Part shown: piece after piece, positions 1 to 11,397 of the stretch
Layout of the letters: every line of letters begins with the position of its first letter
Numbering within the stretch: the stretch's first letter is position 1
DNA from: Dugong dugon
Taxonomy: Eukaryota; Chordata; Mammalia; Sirenia; Dugongidae
Direction of reading: 5' to 3'
Assembly: GCA_030035585.1 (NCBI GenBank)
Contig: CM057473.1
Span: forward strand, 14,310,501-14,374,500
Length of the DNA: 64,000 bases
Notes under the pieces: generated by a model
Seen by the model: only the letters and a program-made list of their open reading frames with translations
The model's database searches: none
Told to the model about the DNA's origin: nothing
Program-made: the position numbers and the translations under genes

Positions 1-1850
1 CATACCTCTCTCCCCATCAGCTATGCTTTCTTCTAGTCTTTTTCTTAGGCAATTTGTTCCACATTGTGGAACTGCCTTTGTCACTCCAGGTATATGACAC
101 CTTTGGCACTCTCAATCAGAAAGTGAACTTTGGCACTGTTTCAGTTAGCCACCTACTGGTACAATAAATGTATCCAGGAAGAGGGGATGTTCACAGACAG
201 GCCAGCCTAGGTCTTGTATGTACCCCTAATAACCATGCAGGATAATGGGATGATAGCTGCACCTTAATTACATGGAGTAAGGGAGATAGAAGCAATTCCT
301 CAAGGAAGGATACAGGGAAGACAACCCATAGATGACGCACACTTCATGTATTCATTTTCCAATTTCAGATCTTAGAACAAAATCATATACCCACAGATTT
401 ATTTTAATGTATTAAATAATTGTAGAAACAGCTTACTCTCAGCTAGGTTTGATAAGGCCATCATTGCTTTATAAAAATAACTGACTATACTTCTTTAAAG
501 ATTTAACCTTCCAGCACAAACAGATTTATGGGATGTTTCTTATGATTCTAGAATCCAAAGGTATTAAGATATATGAAGGTGGAATTATTTCAGCCACTCA
601 ACTATACTTACGTTCAAATAAGAGTACTTAGACAAGCCTATCAAGACAAGCCTAGATGAATCAGAAATGGGCATGGAGTTGTTTCTGCATAGTTTGCCTA
701 AGCCATTCACATTGCCAACTTACATTTATTTCCCTATTGTCAGAGCACTCCTAGAATGCAAGGTGGCTTCCAAAAGAAAGGTACAATCACTGTTCACATA
801 AAATACCATTAATAACCTGCACAATATCATACACCTGAAAATTACCACACAGCCCCAAAATAAACATATCATGTTATACATTTTTGTTAAATAAAAATTT
901 TAAAGCATAAAGAGAATTAGTAAGATAAATAAGACCTAAGAAAAAGCTAGTGGAATTGAATAAAGTAAATCTGTGTTAGTAGAAAATGAAAGGGCCATTT
1001 GCACTGTGCCAAGTATGAAGAGGAAAGCAGGTGATTTAATTAGGAATTTGAACTTCTTTAGCCTGACATTTATCTCCTTGGTGCATAATTTTTTAAAGCA
1101 GTCACATTGTAATATAATACAAGGATGCTAAACTACATAAACTCACATACTCACAAGAGCCTGAGTCAATTATGGATAAATTACCAAAAGAGTTTTGCCA
1201 TAAAGAAAACCTATTATCTTTACACTAAATATGCAAATTTTGCAATATACCCGTTGAAAGAAGAAGGAAGAAACTCTTCTAGACCAAATGTCTGTCACAA
1301 AATGTCAGATGTTTCCATATTCTTATCGAACTGCTTTGATTTAATTATCAAAAGTAATAATGCTATTCATTTTTATAGCTATTAATCACCATGACACAGA
1401 AGAGTAAAGTAAAATAAATGGCTGAGGTCATACACATGACCTTGGTTGTTTCTTCCGAACGTTTCTCTTAACTTGCAAATTTTCCTGGAAATGACATTTA
1501 CTTTATCAAATATTTCTGAGAAAAAAAGGAGCACAGTGTAAGAAGAGTAATCTATGATAAATATTTCAAGCAAGGGAATTTGTGGTTTAGTAAATGAAAA
1601 ATATGTTTCCCATGATCCAAAGAAATGATTCTTGCAACTTAAAAATAAATGAAATGCCTCCCTTTTTGATTCAAAATCTCATATACTTATATATTTTTTT
1701 CATTTGTCAAGATTTAGTTTTCCCTTACCCTAAAATAATTTCAGATCATATTATTCTCTCACAAAAACCTTAAATGCTAATGATAGCTAAATCAAGGAAA
1801 TTAATGAGTATGGTGTAGATTAGTAAATATGCAAAGACAGATACACATGC
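1..1850. other. Unassigned AT-rich sequence
   Basis: I recognise no gene or repeat family here. Small opposing ORFs (about 86 codons at 1125-1385 plus, 63 codons at 1382-1573 minus) are AT-rich, have no recognisable motif and sit in no gene-like context, so I treat them as chance. The stretch may hold ancient repeats too decayed to recognise by eye. Confidence 0.5.
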
Positions 1851-1854
1851 ATAT

Positions 1855-1932
1855 ATATCCACTATATATGTGTGTATATGTATTTCATATATAATATATG
1901 TGCACGTGTATGTGTGTGTGTGTGTGTGTGCA
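1855..1932. repeat. TG/TA-rich microsatellite
   Basis: An alternating purine-pyrimidine tract: 'atatatgtgtgtatatg' runs on to a pure (TG)n block at about 1911-1930. Confidence 0.9.
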
Positions 1933-2424
1933 AAAGTGTAACCTTACTTTACACAAACACCTTTCATTCATTTCAGCTCTTTACCTTCCTGTAGTTTTTC
2001 CCGATCTCTTGACTTATATTCTACCACAGTTTCCCAGTCCTTTTTGTTTACCCACCCTGATTAATTACATGGAATAAGTTTTTACATACTGGCATGCTTC
2101 TAACATCATAGAACCAAGAGAAAAATGATACTACCTTTTTGATCACTGTAACTGGAAATGTCTGTCCTCTGAACACTGATATGTCTTCATCACTACTTCT
2201 TTTATAGAAGGTATAACTTTACATCAATCCATATTTTATTTTACATCTATTCTTTGTCAGATACATGCTTAGGCACTTTTAAAACAATAATCCAATAATA
2301 ATTAGATCTAATTCATTTCTGTTAGGAAGTCTGAGCTTTGAGAGAGAGATCCTATAATCATGTTAACCTATAAAATTGATTACAAAATGTTTGTAACAGT
2401 GCTGAAAAGAAGGCAATTGTCCAA

Positions 2425-3345
2425 TTCTTGTTTCACAGAAAGACTCAAGGAAAGGTGGCATTTAATGGATTACCAGCTAACAAGTAGCATATTGGTGGAA
2501 AACTAAAGGCCCAGAAGCTCGTGACATGTTGTTGAAGAGTAAGAAGAACTATATAGCTGGAGTATAAAGTCCAATACGTGCAATATGGCTGTAGTTGGAA
2601 GAAAGCTGGGAAAAGATGAGACTAAAAACATAAGCTGGAGCCAAAATGGGGAGAATCTTATTTTTCCTGACAGGAAGATGAGATTATATTACAAAGACCC
2701 ACAACAGAAATAACTGCAGTAGAGAAACATGAAATTTTCCAGAATAATTAACTGTGGAAGCAATATGAAGAAAGAATTACAGAGCTAAGTATATAGGATC
2801 ATTGCCTTCATCCCATTAAGAGATAATAAGTCTCTGAATAGGAAAAAAAAAGTGATCAAATATATCTTTTATCTCTAAAACTGAAAAAAATCACTTTTTG
2901 GTTAACTGTTCAAGGTTAAAGAGAGAGCCAAAGACAAAGACCTTCCCCCAGAGTGGATAGAGGAAGCCTTGCCCTAGAGCTGCCACCCTGAATGTGGACT
3001 TCAAATCTCTCAAACTGAGGAAATTCATTTGTTTGTTCAGTCCACCCACTTGTGGTATTTCTGTTATATCAACACTAGAAAACTAAGACACTATGTCATT
3101 AAATACAGAGACAACTTCAAAATTAGGTTGCCAAAGGAAGAAGGGGAATTTAGTCAACTTTCAACACATTGAGTTTGAGGTTCCTGCTCAACTTTTTGTA
3201 TAAATGACCTATAGATAATTCTAAATCTAGAACACAAGAGGATGTTTCATTGAGGTAGTATTGTATTTCAAAGCCTAAGATGATTCAGGAGAGCTAGGCA
3301 TCATCTGCATTAATGAGGGTGAGTAGAGAGAGAAAGGAGAACTAG
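2425..3345 (-). repeat. L2 LINE remnant, antisense, interrupted
   Basis: The order of short matches follows the reverse complement of the L2 ORF2 3' region. 'gactcaaggaaaggtggcatt' type sequence comes first, then 'gctggagtataaa', then 'ataactgcagtag', and after a gap 'acattgagtttgaggttcctg' and 'ggcatcatctgcat'. The two halves are separated by an LTR 3' fragment at about 2925-3090. L2 was inactive before the afrotherian radiation, so high divergence is expected. I recognised this by eye; no alignment was run. Confidence 0.55.
2925..3090 (+). repeat. MaLR/ERVL-type LTR, 3' fragment
   Basis: The segment contains 'gagctgccaccctgaatgtg' followed by 'cttgtggtatttctgttata' and ends 'aaaactaagaca'. 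The same order ends the better preserved LTRs at 54894-55429 and 60418-60873. Only the 3' third is present. It lies inside the antisense L2, so it inserted after the L2. Confidence 0.65.
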
Positions 3346-3389
3346 GTTAACACATCACCGTGTATGGCAGATACTTGCAGTTTTCTACC

Positions 3390-3840
3390 TAATATAACTT
3401 TACTCCATTTCCTTTCCAAAACATTTTGGAGTAGAAATTTTCCAGATTAAACTAAAAGAAGAAGAACTGATTTCCTGGGCTCCTTGGCAGTTAGCAGTAG
3501 CCGTATCACACAGTTAAAGCCCATGATATGTAAGAGGGTGTATACTGGGTAAGTGCTCCAGAAAAGCTATTGTTTACTATTGAAAAAGGTGAAACGCACC
3601 TAATTAAATGTTTTTTTTTTTTCCTCTTCATCCTTCTCATTTAGTTTGCTGAAATGGGGCTAGAGATAGAGCAAAAAATTATGAACACTGAGAAGAATGC
3701 CAGATGATACGGATTGTGTGTGGAAAATAGAAGAAACCAAGGTCCTTGAAAGCATTAAAGGGTTGCAGCATGAGCTTAGATATCAGCATCTGACTTTCTA
3801 GTCATGTAACAAAAATAATTTCCCTGGGATTTTCAAGGTA
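3390..3840 (+). repeat. Ancient interspersed repeat, family uncertain
   Basis: The segment has 'tggcagttagcagtagccgt', then 'ggggctagagatagagc', then 'aagaaaccaaggtccttgaa'. This spacing resembles a common old mammalian MER-type repeat that carries 'cagctaggtgtggccatgtg' and 'gagcctgggtccttgatga'. I cannot name the family with confidence. A poly-T run lies at about 3611-3622. Confidence 0.35.
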
Positions 3841-4129
3841 AAGATAGTGGATCTAATATCTTCATTTACCAGTATAGGAGGAGTATAGGAGGAGAACAGA
3901 AAAAAAGATGAAAGGGAAAGTATACAAAAATAAAATGTTGGAAGTTCAAAATCATATGAACAAGCACTTCCTGACTTACTAGAGTTTTAGCAAAATTAAA
4001 TACTAAGCCATTAATGGAGATATGCAAAATGGTAACTGTTCCAGACCAAAGAATTATCCCCAAAGTTTAGAAAAGGGCAGCCCCAGATATCTCTAGAATC
4101 AGGGTTGAAAGTGAAGCTAAAATTAGGAA

Positions 4130-4480
4130 GAATTATTGAAACTCTCCTTAAGAAGATACAAAACTACAGTACGTATGGAGTTTAAAGACATTATGCTGAG
4201 TGAAATAAGCCCATCACAAAAGGACAAATATTTTATTTGTCACTTATATAAAAAAGACAAGAAAAGGCAAATGTATAGAGATCAAAGTTTATTAGGGATT
4301 ACTAGGGGCAAGGAGGAGGGGGAAAAGAGGGAGGGTGGTAAACGGGGATGAAGAAACTGCATTAAGGGTAGGGATGCACAGCCAATTATTGTAATTTCTG
4401 TCAATAAGTTGTACACCTGTAGAAATTTGAACTGGCAAAAATTGTGTGATAGATATGTTTGCAACAGCAACAACAACTAC
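4130..4480 (+). repeat. L1M-type LINE 3' end
   Basis: It contains 'gacattatgctgagtgaaat' and 'ccatcacaaaaggacaaata', a block found at the ORF2/3' UTR junction of many mammalian L1s. A GGA/GGG-rich stretch and 'gttgtacacctgtagaaatt' follow, ending in an A-rich tail near 4478-4490. It is 5' truncated. Small ORFs here are not genes. Confidence 0.75.
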
Positions 4481-4499
4481 AAAAAAAAGAGTAGCTGCT

Positions 4500-4808
4500 G
4501 AGGTTACTTATGCATAACCAAAAACCTCATGGGATTTGGTTCTTTAGTTTGGAGGTTTAGGGTCATGGTTTCATGGGGTATCCCAGTTAATTGGCCTAAT
4601 AATGTCTTTAATGCATCTGTTCTACTTTCTAGTTCATTGTGTTGTGCCTGGGGTCTTAAAGTTTGCAAGCAGCTGTCTGAGGTACAACAATTGGTCTCTA
4701 TTCACCTGTTGCAACAGATGAAGGAGAGTTGAGAATAGGAGGAAGATGTGGAATGGGTGGCTAATTGTCTCCATGAACAACTGCCTCCTTTGCCATGAGA
4801 CCAGAAGA
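4500..4808 (+). repeat. Elephant-type L1 3' UTR fragment
   Basis: The landmark 'ggggtcttaaagtttgcaag', followed by a diverged copy of 'ggccatctaagatgc' and then 'caattggtctctattcacc', matches the sense strand of the L1 3' UTR seen inverted at 8200-8400. It ends at 'gagaccagaaga' and then abuts an ORF2 fragment, so this is a rearranged or composite L1. Confidence 0.6.
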
Positions 4809-6295
4809 TAAAGTAGGATTCATCCCAGGTATGCAAGGATGGTTCAACATTAGAGACTCAATCAGAGTAATCCACCACATAAATAAAACAAAGGAAAGAA
4901 CCACATGATCATATCAATTGATGCAGAAAAGGCATCTGATAAAATCCAACACCCATTCTTGACAAAAACTCTCAGCAAAATAAGAATAGAAGGAAATTCC
5001 TCAACATAATTAAGAGCATATGTATAAAACCCACAGCCAACACTGTTCTCAATGGAAAGAGACTGAAAGCATTCCCCTTGAGAATGGAATCTACACCAGG
5101 ATACCCTTTATCACCACTCTTATTCAACATTGTACTGGAAGTCCTAACCAGAGCAATAAGGCTAGAAAGGGAAATAAAAGGAATCCATATTGGTAAGGAA
5201 GAAGAGAAACTATTGCTATTTGCAGATGATATGATCCTATACATACAAAACCCCAGGGATTCCACAAGAAAGCTACTGAAACTAATAGTTCTACTAGTCC
5301 CAGCAAAGTGTCAGGGTACAAGATCAACATACAAAAATCAGTCGGATTCCTCTACACTAAAAAAGAGACCTCTGAAAAGGAAATCAGGAAAACAATACCA
5401 TTTAGAATAGAGTCCACAAAGATAAAATACTTAGGAATATACCTAACCAGGGATATAAAAGACTTACACAAAGAAAACTCTACAACAAGAAACCAAAAAA
5501 GATCTCCATAAATGAAAAAACCTACCATGCTCATGAGTAAGAAGACTTCACATTGTGAAAGTGACAATACTACCCAAAGTGATCTATAGATACAATGCAA
5601 TCCTGATCTACATAAAATCAACCTTCTTTAACGAGGTGGAAAAACTAATCACCAACTTTATATGGAAAGGAAAGGGGCACTGGAAAAGCAAAGCATTATT
5701 GAAAAAAAAAATGTAGGAGGCTTCCAACTACCTGATCTCAGAACCTATGATACAGCCACGGTAGTCAAAACAGCTTGCTACTGATACAATGACACAAGCA
5801 TAGACCAACGGAACCGGATTGAGAACCCAGAAATAAATCCATCCACCTATGGGCAGCTGATGTTGGACAAAGGGCCAAAATAAATAAGAGAAGATAGTCT
5901 CTCTAAGAGATGATGCTGGCAAAACTGGATATCCATTTGCAGAAAAATGAAACAGGATCCATACCTCATACCATACACAAAAACTAACTCAAGATGGATC
6001 AAAGATCTATATGAAAAATCTAAAACTATAAATATCATAGAGGAAAAAACAGGGGCAAACCTAGGGGACCTAATTTATGGCATAAATAAGCTAGCAAACT
6101 TAACTGAAAATGCATAAACACCAGAAGATAAACTAGACAACTGGGACCTCTTTTTGTGCATCAAAATACTTCTCCAAAAGAGTAAAAAGAGAACCTAAAG
6201 ACTGGGATAAATTTTTGGCAATGGCATATCTGATAAGGGACTACTGTCTAAAATTTATAGAAAATTTCAACATCTCAATGGCACCTAACAACAAC
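4809..6295 (+). pseudogene. L1 ORF2 3' half (reverse transcriptase remnant)
   Basis: This is the 3' half of L1 ORF2, which encodes the endonuclease/reverse transcriptase that drives L1 retrotransposition. It begins at the 'ggattcatcccaggtatgca' block. The reading frame at 5078-5410 contains the RT segment with '[15 protein letters not shown]' and the catalytic FADD motif (codons at 5219-5230). Further on are 'ggaatatacctaaccag' (5430), 'ctgatctcagaacctatgat' (5730) and 'aactagacaactgggacctc' (6130). Frameshifts and stops break the frame repeatedly, so no active enzyme is encoded. The 5' portion with the endonuclease is missing. It ends around 6280 in 'aatggcacctaacaacaaca', which resembles the RTE tail rather than L1. 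Confidence 0.9.
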
Positions 6296-6609
6296 AAACC
6301 AACCTTTCTTTAAGTCTATGATATTAAAAATTCAAGGTACAGACAATGGTTTGTAGTAACAAACTAGCATTACTTTGCAAGACTCATGCAAACATCATTA
6401 TTATTATTACAGTCTTATTATATTAAAGATGTTTTAGCGTTTCTTTAATGTTTTTTGTAAATGGAAAGGTACCCTGTATACTAAAACAGGTGTTTGACTA
6501 GCTGATATTAGACATAAACTGTATCTAACTGCTCCAATTAACATAAAAATCTGACTTACAGACAGATTTAGGGGCGGAACTTGTTTGTAATCAAGGGACA
6601 GTCTGAATA
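6296..6609. other. Unassigned sequence
   Basis: I see no recognisable gene or repeat. An (ATT)n-like patch occurs near 6397-6411. Confidence 0.4.
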
Positions 6610-7119
6610 CAGGTAGTCTCCCACTTACAGCATATTCAATGGTGAACTACATTTATGATTGTCCTTTTTTTTTTTGGTACATCTTACCATTAGTAATGCA
6701 TACTACATATGATATTGCAGTACATAATTTGCTTATGTTATCGTTCTCATTTATTCACTCGCAGATGTTCAGTGTTATGATTTACTGATCAAAACACTGC
6801 CATATAGCAGGCTAAGGCCTGGTCTACCATGAAATCTGTGTTGGTGTCAGTTTAAAGAGTTATAACAGAAAGTTGGGCAATGTTCAACTCTAACAACATA
6901 CTGCAATTGAACTGCCATGCACCCAACAGCCATTATGACTTTGACTTCATTGTTAATGATACTGGCATCCACAAATAAAGATCAGATTTATAAAGATAGT
7001 GATAATAAAAGGCGATAATAATGAAAATTTTTTAAAAAAGGAGGAATTTGACTTACATCAGAATCAACTTATGACAGAGTCATTGGAACAGAACCCCGCT
7101 GCAAGTTGGGGACTGCCTG
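6610..7119. mobile_element. Non-autonomous DNA transposon (TcMar-like)
   Basis: The outer ends are inverted repeats. The left end reads 'caggtagtctcccacttac'. The right end, reverse complemented, reads 'caggcagtccccaacttgc'. They match over most of 19 positions. The left end is preceded by TA, as expected for Tc1/mariner insertion; the right flank no longer shows TA. The interior has no transposase ORF, so it would be a MITE-like or internally deleted copy. Family name not assigned. Confidence 0.65.
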
Positions 7120-7744
7120 GATATAAATGTATACCAGGTGGTTATCAGAAAAAAAGTCTCCTTGGGTAACAGCTAAAAAAAAATTTATGTATACATATAT
7201 ACATATATATCAGATGACATGATGACATATATATGATGATCATAAGAAAAAAAAAAGACTCTTTGGTAACAGCTAAAAAAACTATTTTTTAACTTACTTT
7301 TAAAAGATAAATTATTCACTAATCTGAAAATTCCCATGAAGTAGTTATTTGGATGTATTTTTGATTCTTTGGTTTAAGGAGGCAGCTAAGGGTATAAAAT
7401 TTCTGTATTTTCCTTTAGATTTACTTTTCAGTTAATTTTGATTCAATTTTGTTCTTATGTGAGTTTTAATTGTTTTATTTCTAGTGACTACTGCACATAC
7501 ATTGTATAAACTATTGCCTTAAGCTCTCTTTTGCAAGTATTAATAAATGATAATAAGAACGATGTAGCAAATATTTTTGGGAAAAAAAAAATCAGGCAAA
7601 AAGAAAGTCCAACATACATATAATAGGAATCCCAGTATAAGAAAAACTCTGGTGGAGGGAGGGGAAGACATTGACAATCATAAAAAATATGATACAGATA
7701 TATTTTCTTAAATTTGAATGGATACATCTAAAGGGCATAAGTTG
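7120..7744. other. Unassigned AT-rich sequence
   Basis: AT-rich with TATA-like simple repeats at about 7190-7240 ('acatatatatcag' and 'gacatatatatgatg'). No gene or family recognised. Confidence 0.4.
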
Positions 7745-7759
7745 CACCTGCAAATTTTT

Positions 7760-8608
7760 TTTTCCCGTAAAAAAATTTATGCATACATTGTTACATGACT
7801 CTAATTGCTCTCCCCATACTGTGACAGCATGCTCCTCCTTTCCACCCCTGACTCCCCATGTCTATTCAACCAGCTCCTAACCCTCTCTGCCTTACCATCT
7901 CACATCCAGAAAGAAGCTGCCCATTTAGTCTCTTATATCTACTGAAGCTAAAAGGCACACTCCTCACGAGTATCACTTTATGTCTCACAGTCCAGTCCAA
8001 TCCCTGTCTGAAGAGATGGCCTTTGAAATTGTTCTAGTTCTGGGCTGATAGGGAATCTAGGGGCCATGCTTTGCAGGGTTCCTCCAGTCTCAGTCAGACC
8101 ATTAAGTCTGGTCTTCTTACTAGAATTTGAGTTCTGCATCCCATCTTTCTCCTGCTCCATCAGGGACTCTCTGTTGTGTTCCCTGTCAGGGAGATCATTG
8201 GTGGTATCCAGGCACCATCTAGTTCTTCTGGTCTCAGTCTGATGAAGTCTATGGTTTATGTGGCCCTTTCTGTCTCTTGGGCTAGTATCTTCCTTGTGTC
8301 TTTGGTGTTCTTCATTCTCCTTTACTCCAGATGGTTGAGACCAATTGATGCATCTTAGATGGCCGCTTGCAAGCTTTTAAGACCTCAGATGCCACTCACC
8401 AAAGCAGGATGCAGAACATTCTCTTAAAAAGCTTTGTTATGCCAGTTGACCTAGATGTCCCCTGAAAGCATGGTCCCCGGGCCCTTACCCATGCTACTCT
8501 GTCCCTCAAAGTGTTTGATTGTATTCAGGAAACTTCTTAGCTTCGGCTTAGTCCAGTTGTGCTGATTTCCCCTGTAGTGTGTGTTGTCCTTCCCTTCACC
8601 TAAGATAA
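7760..8608 (-). mobile_element. 5'-truncated elephant L1 (3' UTR only)
   Basis: This is the antisense strand of an L1 3' UTR. It is flanked by a perfect 15-bp target-site duplication, 'cacctgcaaattttt', at 7745-7759 and 8609-8623. The T-rich run at the left edge is the poly-A end of a minus-strand insertion. Reverse complemented, it holds 'tgcttcaggggacatc'-type sequence, the 'cttaaaagcttgcaagcgg' landmark and, at the 3' end, the 'cagacagggattggactgga' tail that also ends the HAL1-like element at 25.7 kb. No coding sequence is retained. Confidence 0.9.
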
Positions 8609-8623
8609 CACCTGCAAATTTTT

Positions 8624-9290
8624 ACCCGAAATGGTCATCTCAGATATATATTCTAGTAAAATAATTGGGCTTATAGGTAAGAGAATCAAAAATTGACATC
8701 CAGGGCAAAACACCCCGTATATTACTTTTCTACCAATGACAAAGTATGTACTTAAAAAAAAAAATCCAGAGGCATGTAAAATCATGTTAATAATAAAATA
8801 GTATAATACACTTCTCTCAGCATGAGAAAAGGTAACAGGGAAAAAGTCAATCATATTGTAGAAAAGAATAGGGAAATTAAACAACACATTCACAAAGATC
8901 TGTATTTTTAAGAACTGTCAGGATCTGAGATTTTACCTGCTTGTAGTGTAACAATTAACTTGTCACAGTTTCAAGGATTCTGGGAGAAGACACAAAACTT
9001 GGGGGTCAGATAAAACAATCAGTTAATTACACAGCGATAGCAGTAGCAAGATTTTCGTCACTGTCTTTAGCAGTTAGCAAAGCTGCCTTTTGCCCTGGAG
9101 GGAGATATTGTCTCTATCATTCATAGCAAGCATCCTTTTTACTCTAAAGAGTGGCATTATCTCTACCTTTGAAGGATGTTTCCCACAAGAACACTCTTGA
9201 AAAGATAATCCAGAATGAAAGGCAATCATTGCTTCTGATGGTAAGACACACAGAAATAGAAGAGACCTGTGAAGACAGTCTTCCATATAT
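8624..9290. other. Unassigned sequence
   Basis: No gene or repeat family recognised. The minus-strand ORF of 97 codons at 8600-8893 starts inside the L1 target duplication and has no domain-like content. Confidence 0.4.
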
Positions 9291-9345
9291 ATATACATAT
9301 ATATATATATCTGTGTGTGTATGTGTGTGTATATACACACACATA
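9283..9345. repeat. TA/TG/CA microsatellite
   Basis: Runs of 'atatatatac', then 'tgtgtgtatgtgtgtgt', then 'atatacacacac' lie immediately 5' of an AfroSINE. Confidence 0.9.
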
Positions 9346-9549
9346 GGAGCCCTGGTGGTGCAGTGGTTAAGGGTTCAGCTGCTAACCAAAAGGTTGGCAG
9401 TTTGAACCCACCAGCTACTCTACAGGAGAAAAATGGGGCAGTCTGCTTTTGTAAATATTACAGCCTAAGAAACTCGATGGGAAAGTTCTACTCTGTCCTA
9501 TAGGGTCACTGTGAGCCAGAATTGACTCGATGGCAGTGGATCGGTTTGG

Positions 9550-9550
<1 letters not shown>
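9346..9550 (+). mobile_element. AfroSINE, near full length
   Basis: It starts 'ggagccctggtggtgcagtg' and keeps the tRNA-derived A-box and B-box region, with 'ggcagtttgaaccca' as the B-box-like segment. It also has the middle 'gcagtctgcttttgtaaata' block and the tail 'gtgagccagaattgactc'. AfroSINEs are RNA polymerase III-derived, afrotherian-specific and mobilised by a partner LINE. Microsatellites lie on both sides. Confidence 0.95.

Positions 9551-9552
<2 letters not shown>

Positions 9553-9592
<40 letters not shown>
9553..9592. repeat. (TG)n microsatellite
   Basis: About 20 TG units directly follow the AfroSINE tail. Such tracts are usually length-polymorphic. Confidence 0.95.
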
Positions 9593-9596
<4 letters not shown>

Positions 9597-9859
9597 CAAA
9601 TGGAGAATACACCTTTTAAGATAAAGTACATTATTGCTGCAAGCTGAATATATGTCAGGTTAAAAAAAGAAGAAGAATTAATCCCATTTACGAATATAAA
9701 GAACTACTCTAAGCATTATGCAATAGAAGTAGAAATTTATAATACAATGTGAAACAAAAAGAACATTTCATGTGAAAATTGAAATTATAAAACATTCCAT
9801 TAATTGACACTTGCATCAAACTGAAAGATAATTCAAAAATGTTTTGATTTAATGAAGAG

Positions 9860-11230
9860 AATGGTAATGAAAACATCATATATTAGAATCAATTGGGACA
9901 GAGCTAAAACAATTTTCAAAGAAATACTCGTAACTATCTATTAAAATAAAGCTTTTAAAATTGAAAAATAATAATTCAACATTCTCATCCAATAAAAAAA
10001 ATAGCAAGGTAAACCAAAGGAAAGTAGAAAAATAAATTAATATAATAGCAAAAATTAATATGTTTAAAAGTACAAAAGAGTTGAACCACAATAACAACAA
10101 AATTCAAAAGGTGATTTTTTTGTGGGGAAAAAAAATACATAGAGCACCAGAAAATTAAATACAGAAAAAAATGAAAAGATGTATAAAAAGAGAAATACAG
10201 AATGACAAAACAAAAATAAATTTAATAAATTATTTAAAATTTAATATATTTCTTGTAAAATATAATTTACCAAAATTATCTTGAATAAATGTAAAAAGTC
10301 CACATAAAGCAATTGTAATAGTAGTTTTAGAGACATTTCTAAACGATTTCTCTTTGTAAAAAGCTCAAGACTCAGAAGGTTTCACGTGAAAAATTCAAAG
10401 ATTAGATTGTCTTGTTCTCCTAAAACTTTTGCAAAGTATAAAAAGAAAAACTACCAATTTTATTTTATGATGCACATATATCAATATCCTGGCCAAGATG
10501 GACCTATTCAGGTATAAACCTAAGAGTTAAATCTTACTTCAAAATATTACCAAATAATAATAATTATTATTATAATATTTGCAAGGAGAATGTAAAGCAA
10601 TAGTATATTAAAAATACTACCTCTTGGCCATGTGGATTTTTTTGTCCAGCAATGTAAGGATGGTTCTGCACTGGAAAATCCACTAATAAAATAAAGTTAA
10701 TCATATGAAAGATACCTATGCAGAATATTGTGTAATCCTCTTCATGTATAACAAGAAGTGTTTAAAAAATTTATGTCAGAGATCATGGAGATAGCACAGG
10801 ACCAAACAACATTTCCCTCTGTTAGACATAAGGTCACCATTGGGCAGAGTTGGCTTGATGGCAACTAACAACAAAAAAACTAAGAAACAATCAATGTATA
10901 GATCTACCACCACCATCTATAAAATGCATCATAAACTTCTATAAAAGCATATACTGTATCTGAACAGAGGTATTCTTCTCCGCAAATAAATGATGGGAGA
11001 AGGTTCTTTATGGAAGAATTCCAGTAATAAGCTCATAAAAAAAATGGTAGAATTAGTTACCATTTTGCAAATGTTAATGAAATAATGGATCTAGGCAACT
11101 GTCATCAGTAACGTTTTAACTAATAGGTGAAAGATTAATGAAGAAATTTTAAACGATTAATGAGCAAATTGTCAATGGCTAGATTTGACAAACCTAAACT
11201 CAGAGATTCATACTAACAGCACTAAAATGA
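9860..11230 (+). pseudogene. Decayed L1M ORF2 region
   Basis: Scattered L1 ORF2 landmarks lie in the right order. 'gagctaaaacaattttcaaa' (9900) is the 'aaagcagtacttagaggg' region. 'ctcaagactcagaaggtttc' (10365) is the 'cccaggaccagatggcttc' region. 'gtaaggatggttctgcac' (10655) is the 'gcaaggatggttcaacat' region. From about 11050 the text resembles the 3' UTR of old L1M subfamilies ('accattttgcaaatgttaat'). The coding frame is destroyed. Very AT-rich. Confidence 0.6.
10800..10873 (+). repeat. RTE/AfroSINE 3' tail fragment
   Basis: 'aaggtcaccattgggcagag' is followed by 'ggcttgatggcaactaacaa'. This is the shared 3' end of the RTE LINE and its SINE partners, as seen at 36230-36275. Only the tail is present, inside the old L1M. 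Confidence 0.6.
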
Positions 11231-11236
11231 GGATGT

Positions 11237-11397
11237 GGAGGCCTGGTGTTTTAGTGGTTAAGCGTTTGGCTGCTAACCAAAAGGTCGGCAGTTCAAATCC
11301 ACCAGCCGCTCCTTGGAAACCCTATGGAGCACTTCTGCTCTGTCCTCTAGGGTCACTGTAAGTCAGAATCAACTGAACAGTAACGGGTTTATGGGTT
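11237..11397 (+). mobile_element. AfroSINE (short form)
   Basis: It begins 'ggaggcctggtgttttagtg', continues 'tggctgctaaccaaaaggtc' and 'cagttcaaatccaccag', then jumps straight to 'ggaaaccctatggagcactt', lacking the middle block seen at 9346-9550. It ends 'gtaacgggtttatggg'. It splits the old L1M 3' region. Confidence 0.95.

Noticed and set aside
8600..8893. A 97-codon minus-strand ORF
   Set aside because: It crosses the L1 target duplication boundary, is dominated by hydrophobic AT-rich codons and has no neighbours or signals of a gene.
9349..9430. tRNA gene call in the AfroSINE head
   Set aside because: The A/B-box-like sequence is part of a SINE repeated many times in this window, so it is tRNA-derived and not a tRNA gene.
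9310..9600. Z-DNA or regulatory interpretation of the TG/CA tracts
   Set aside because: Plain microsatellites around a SINE are sufficient explanation, and nothing else supports a role.
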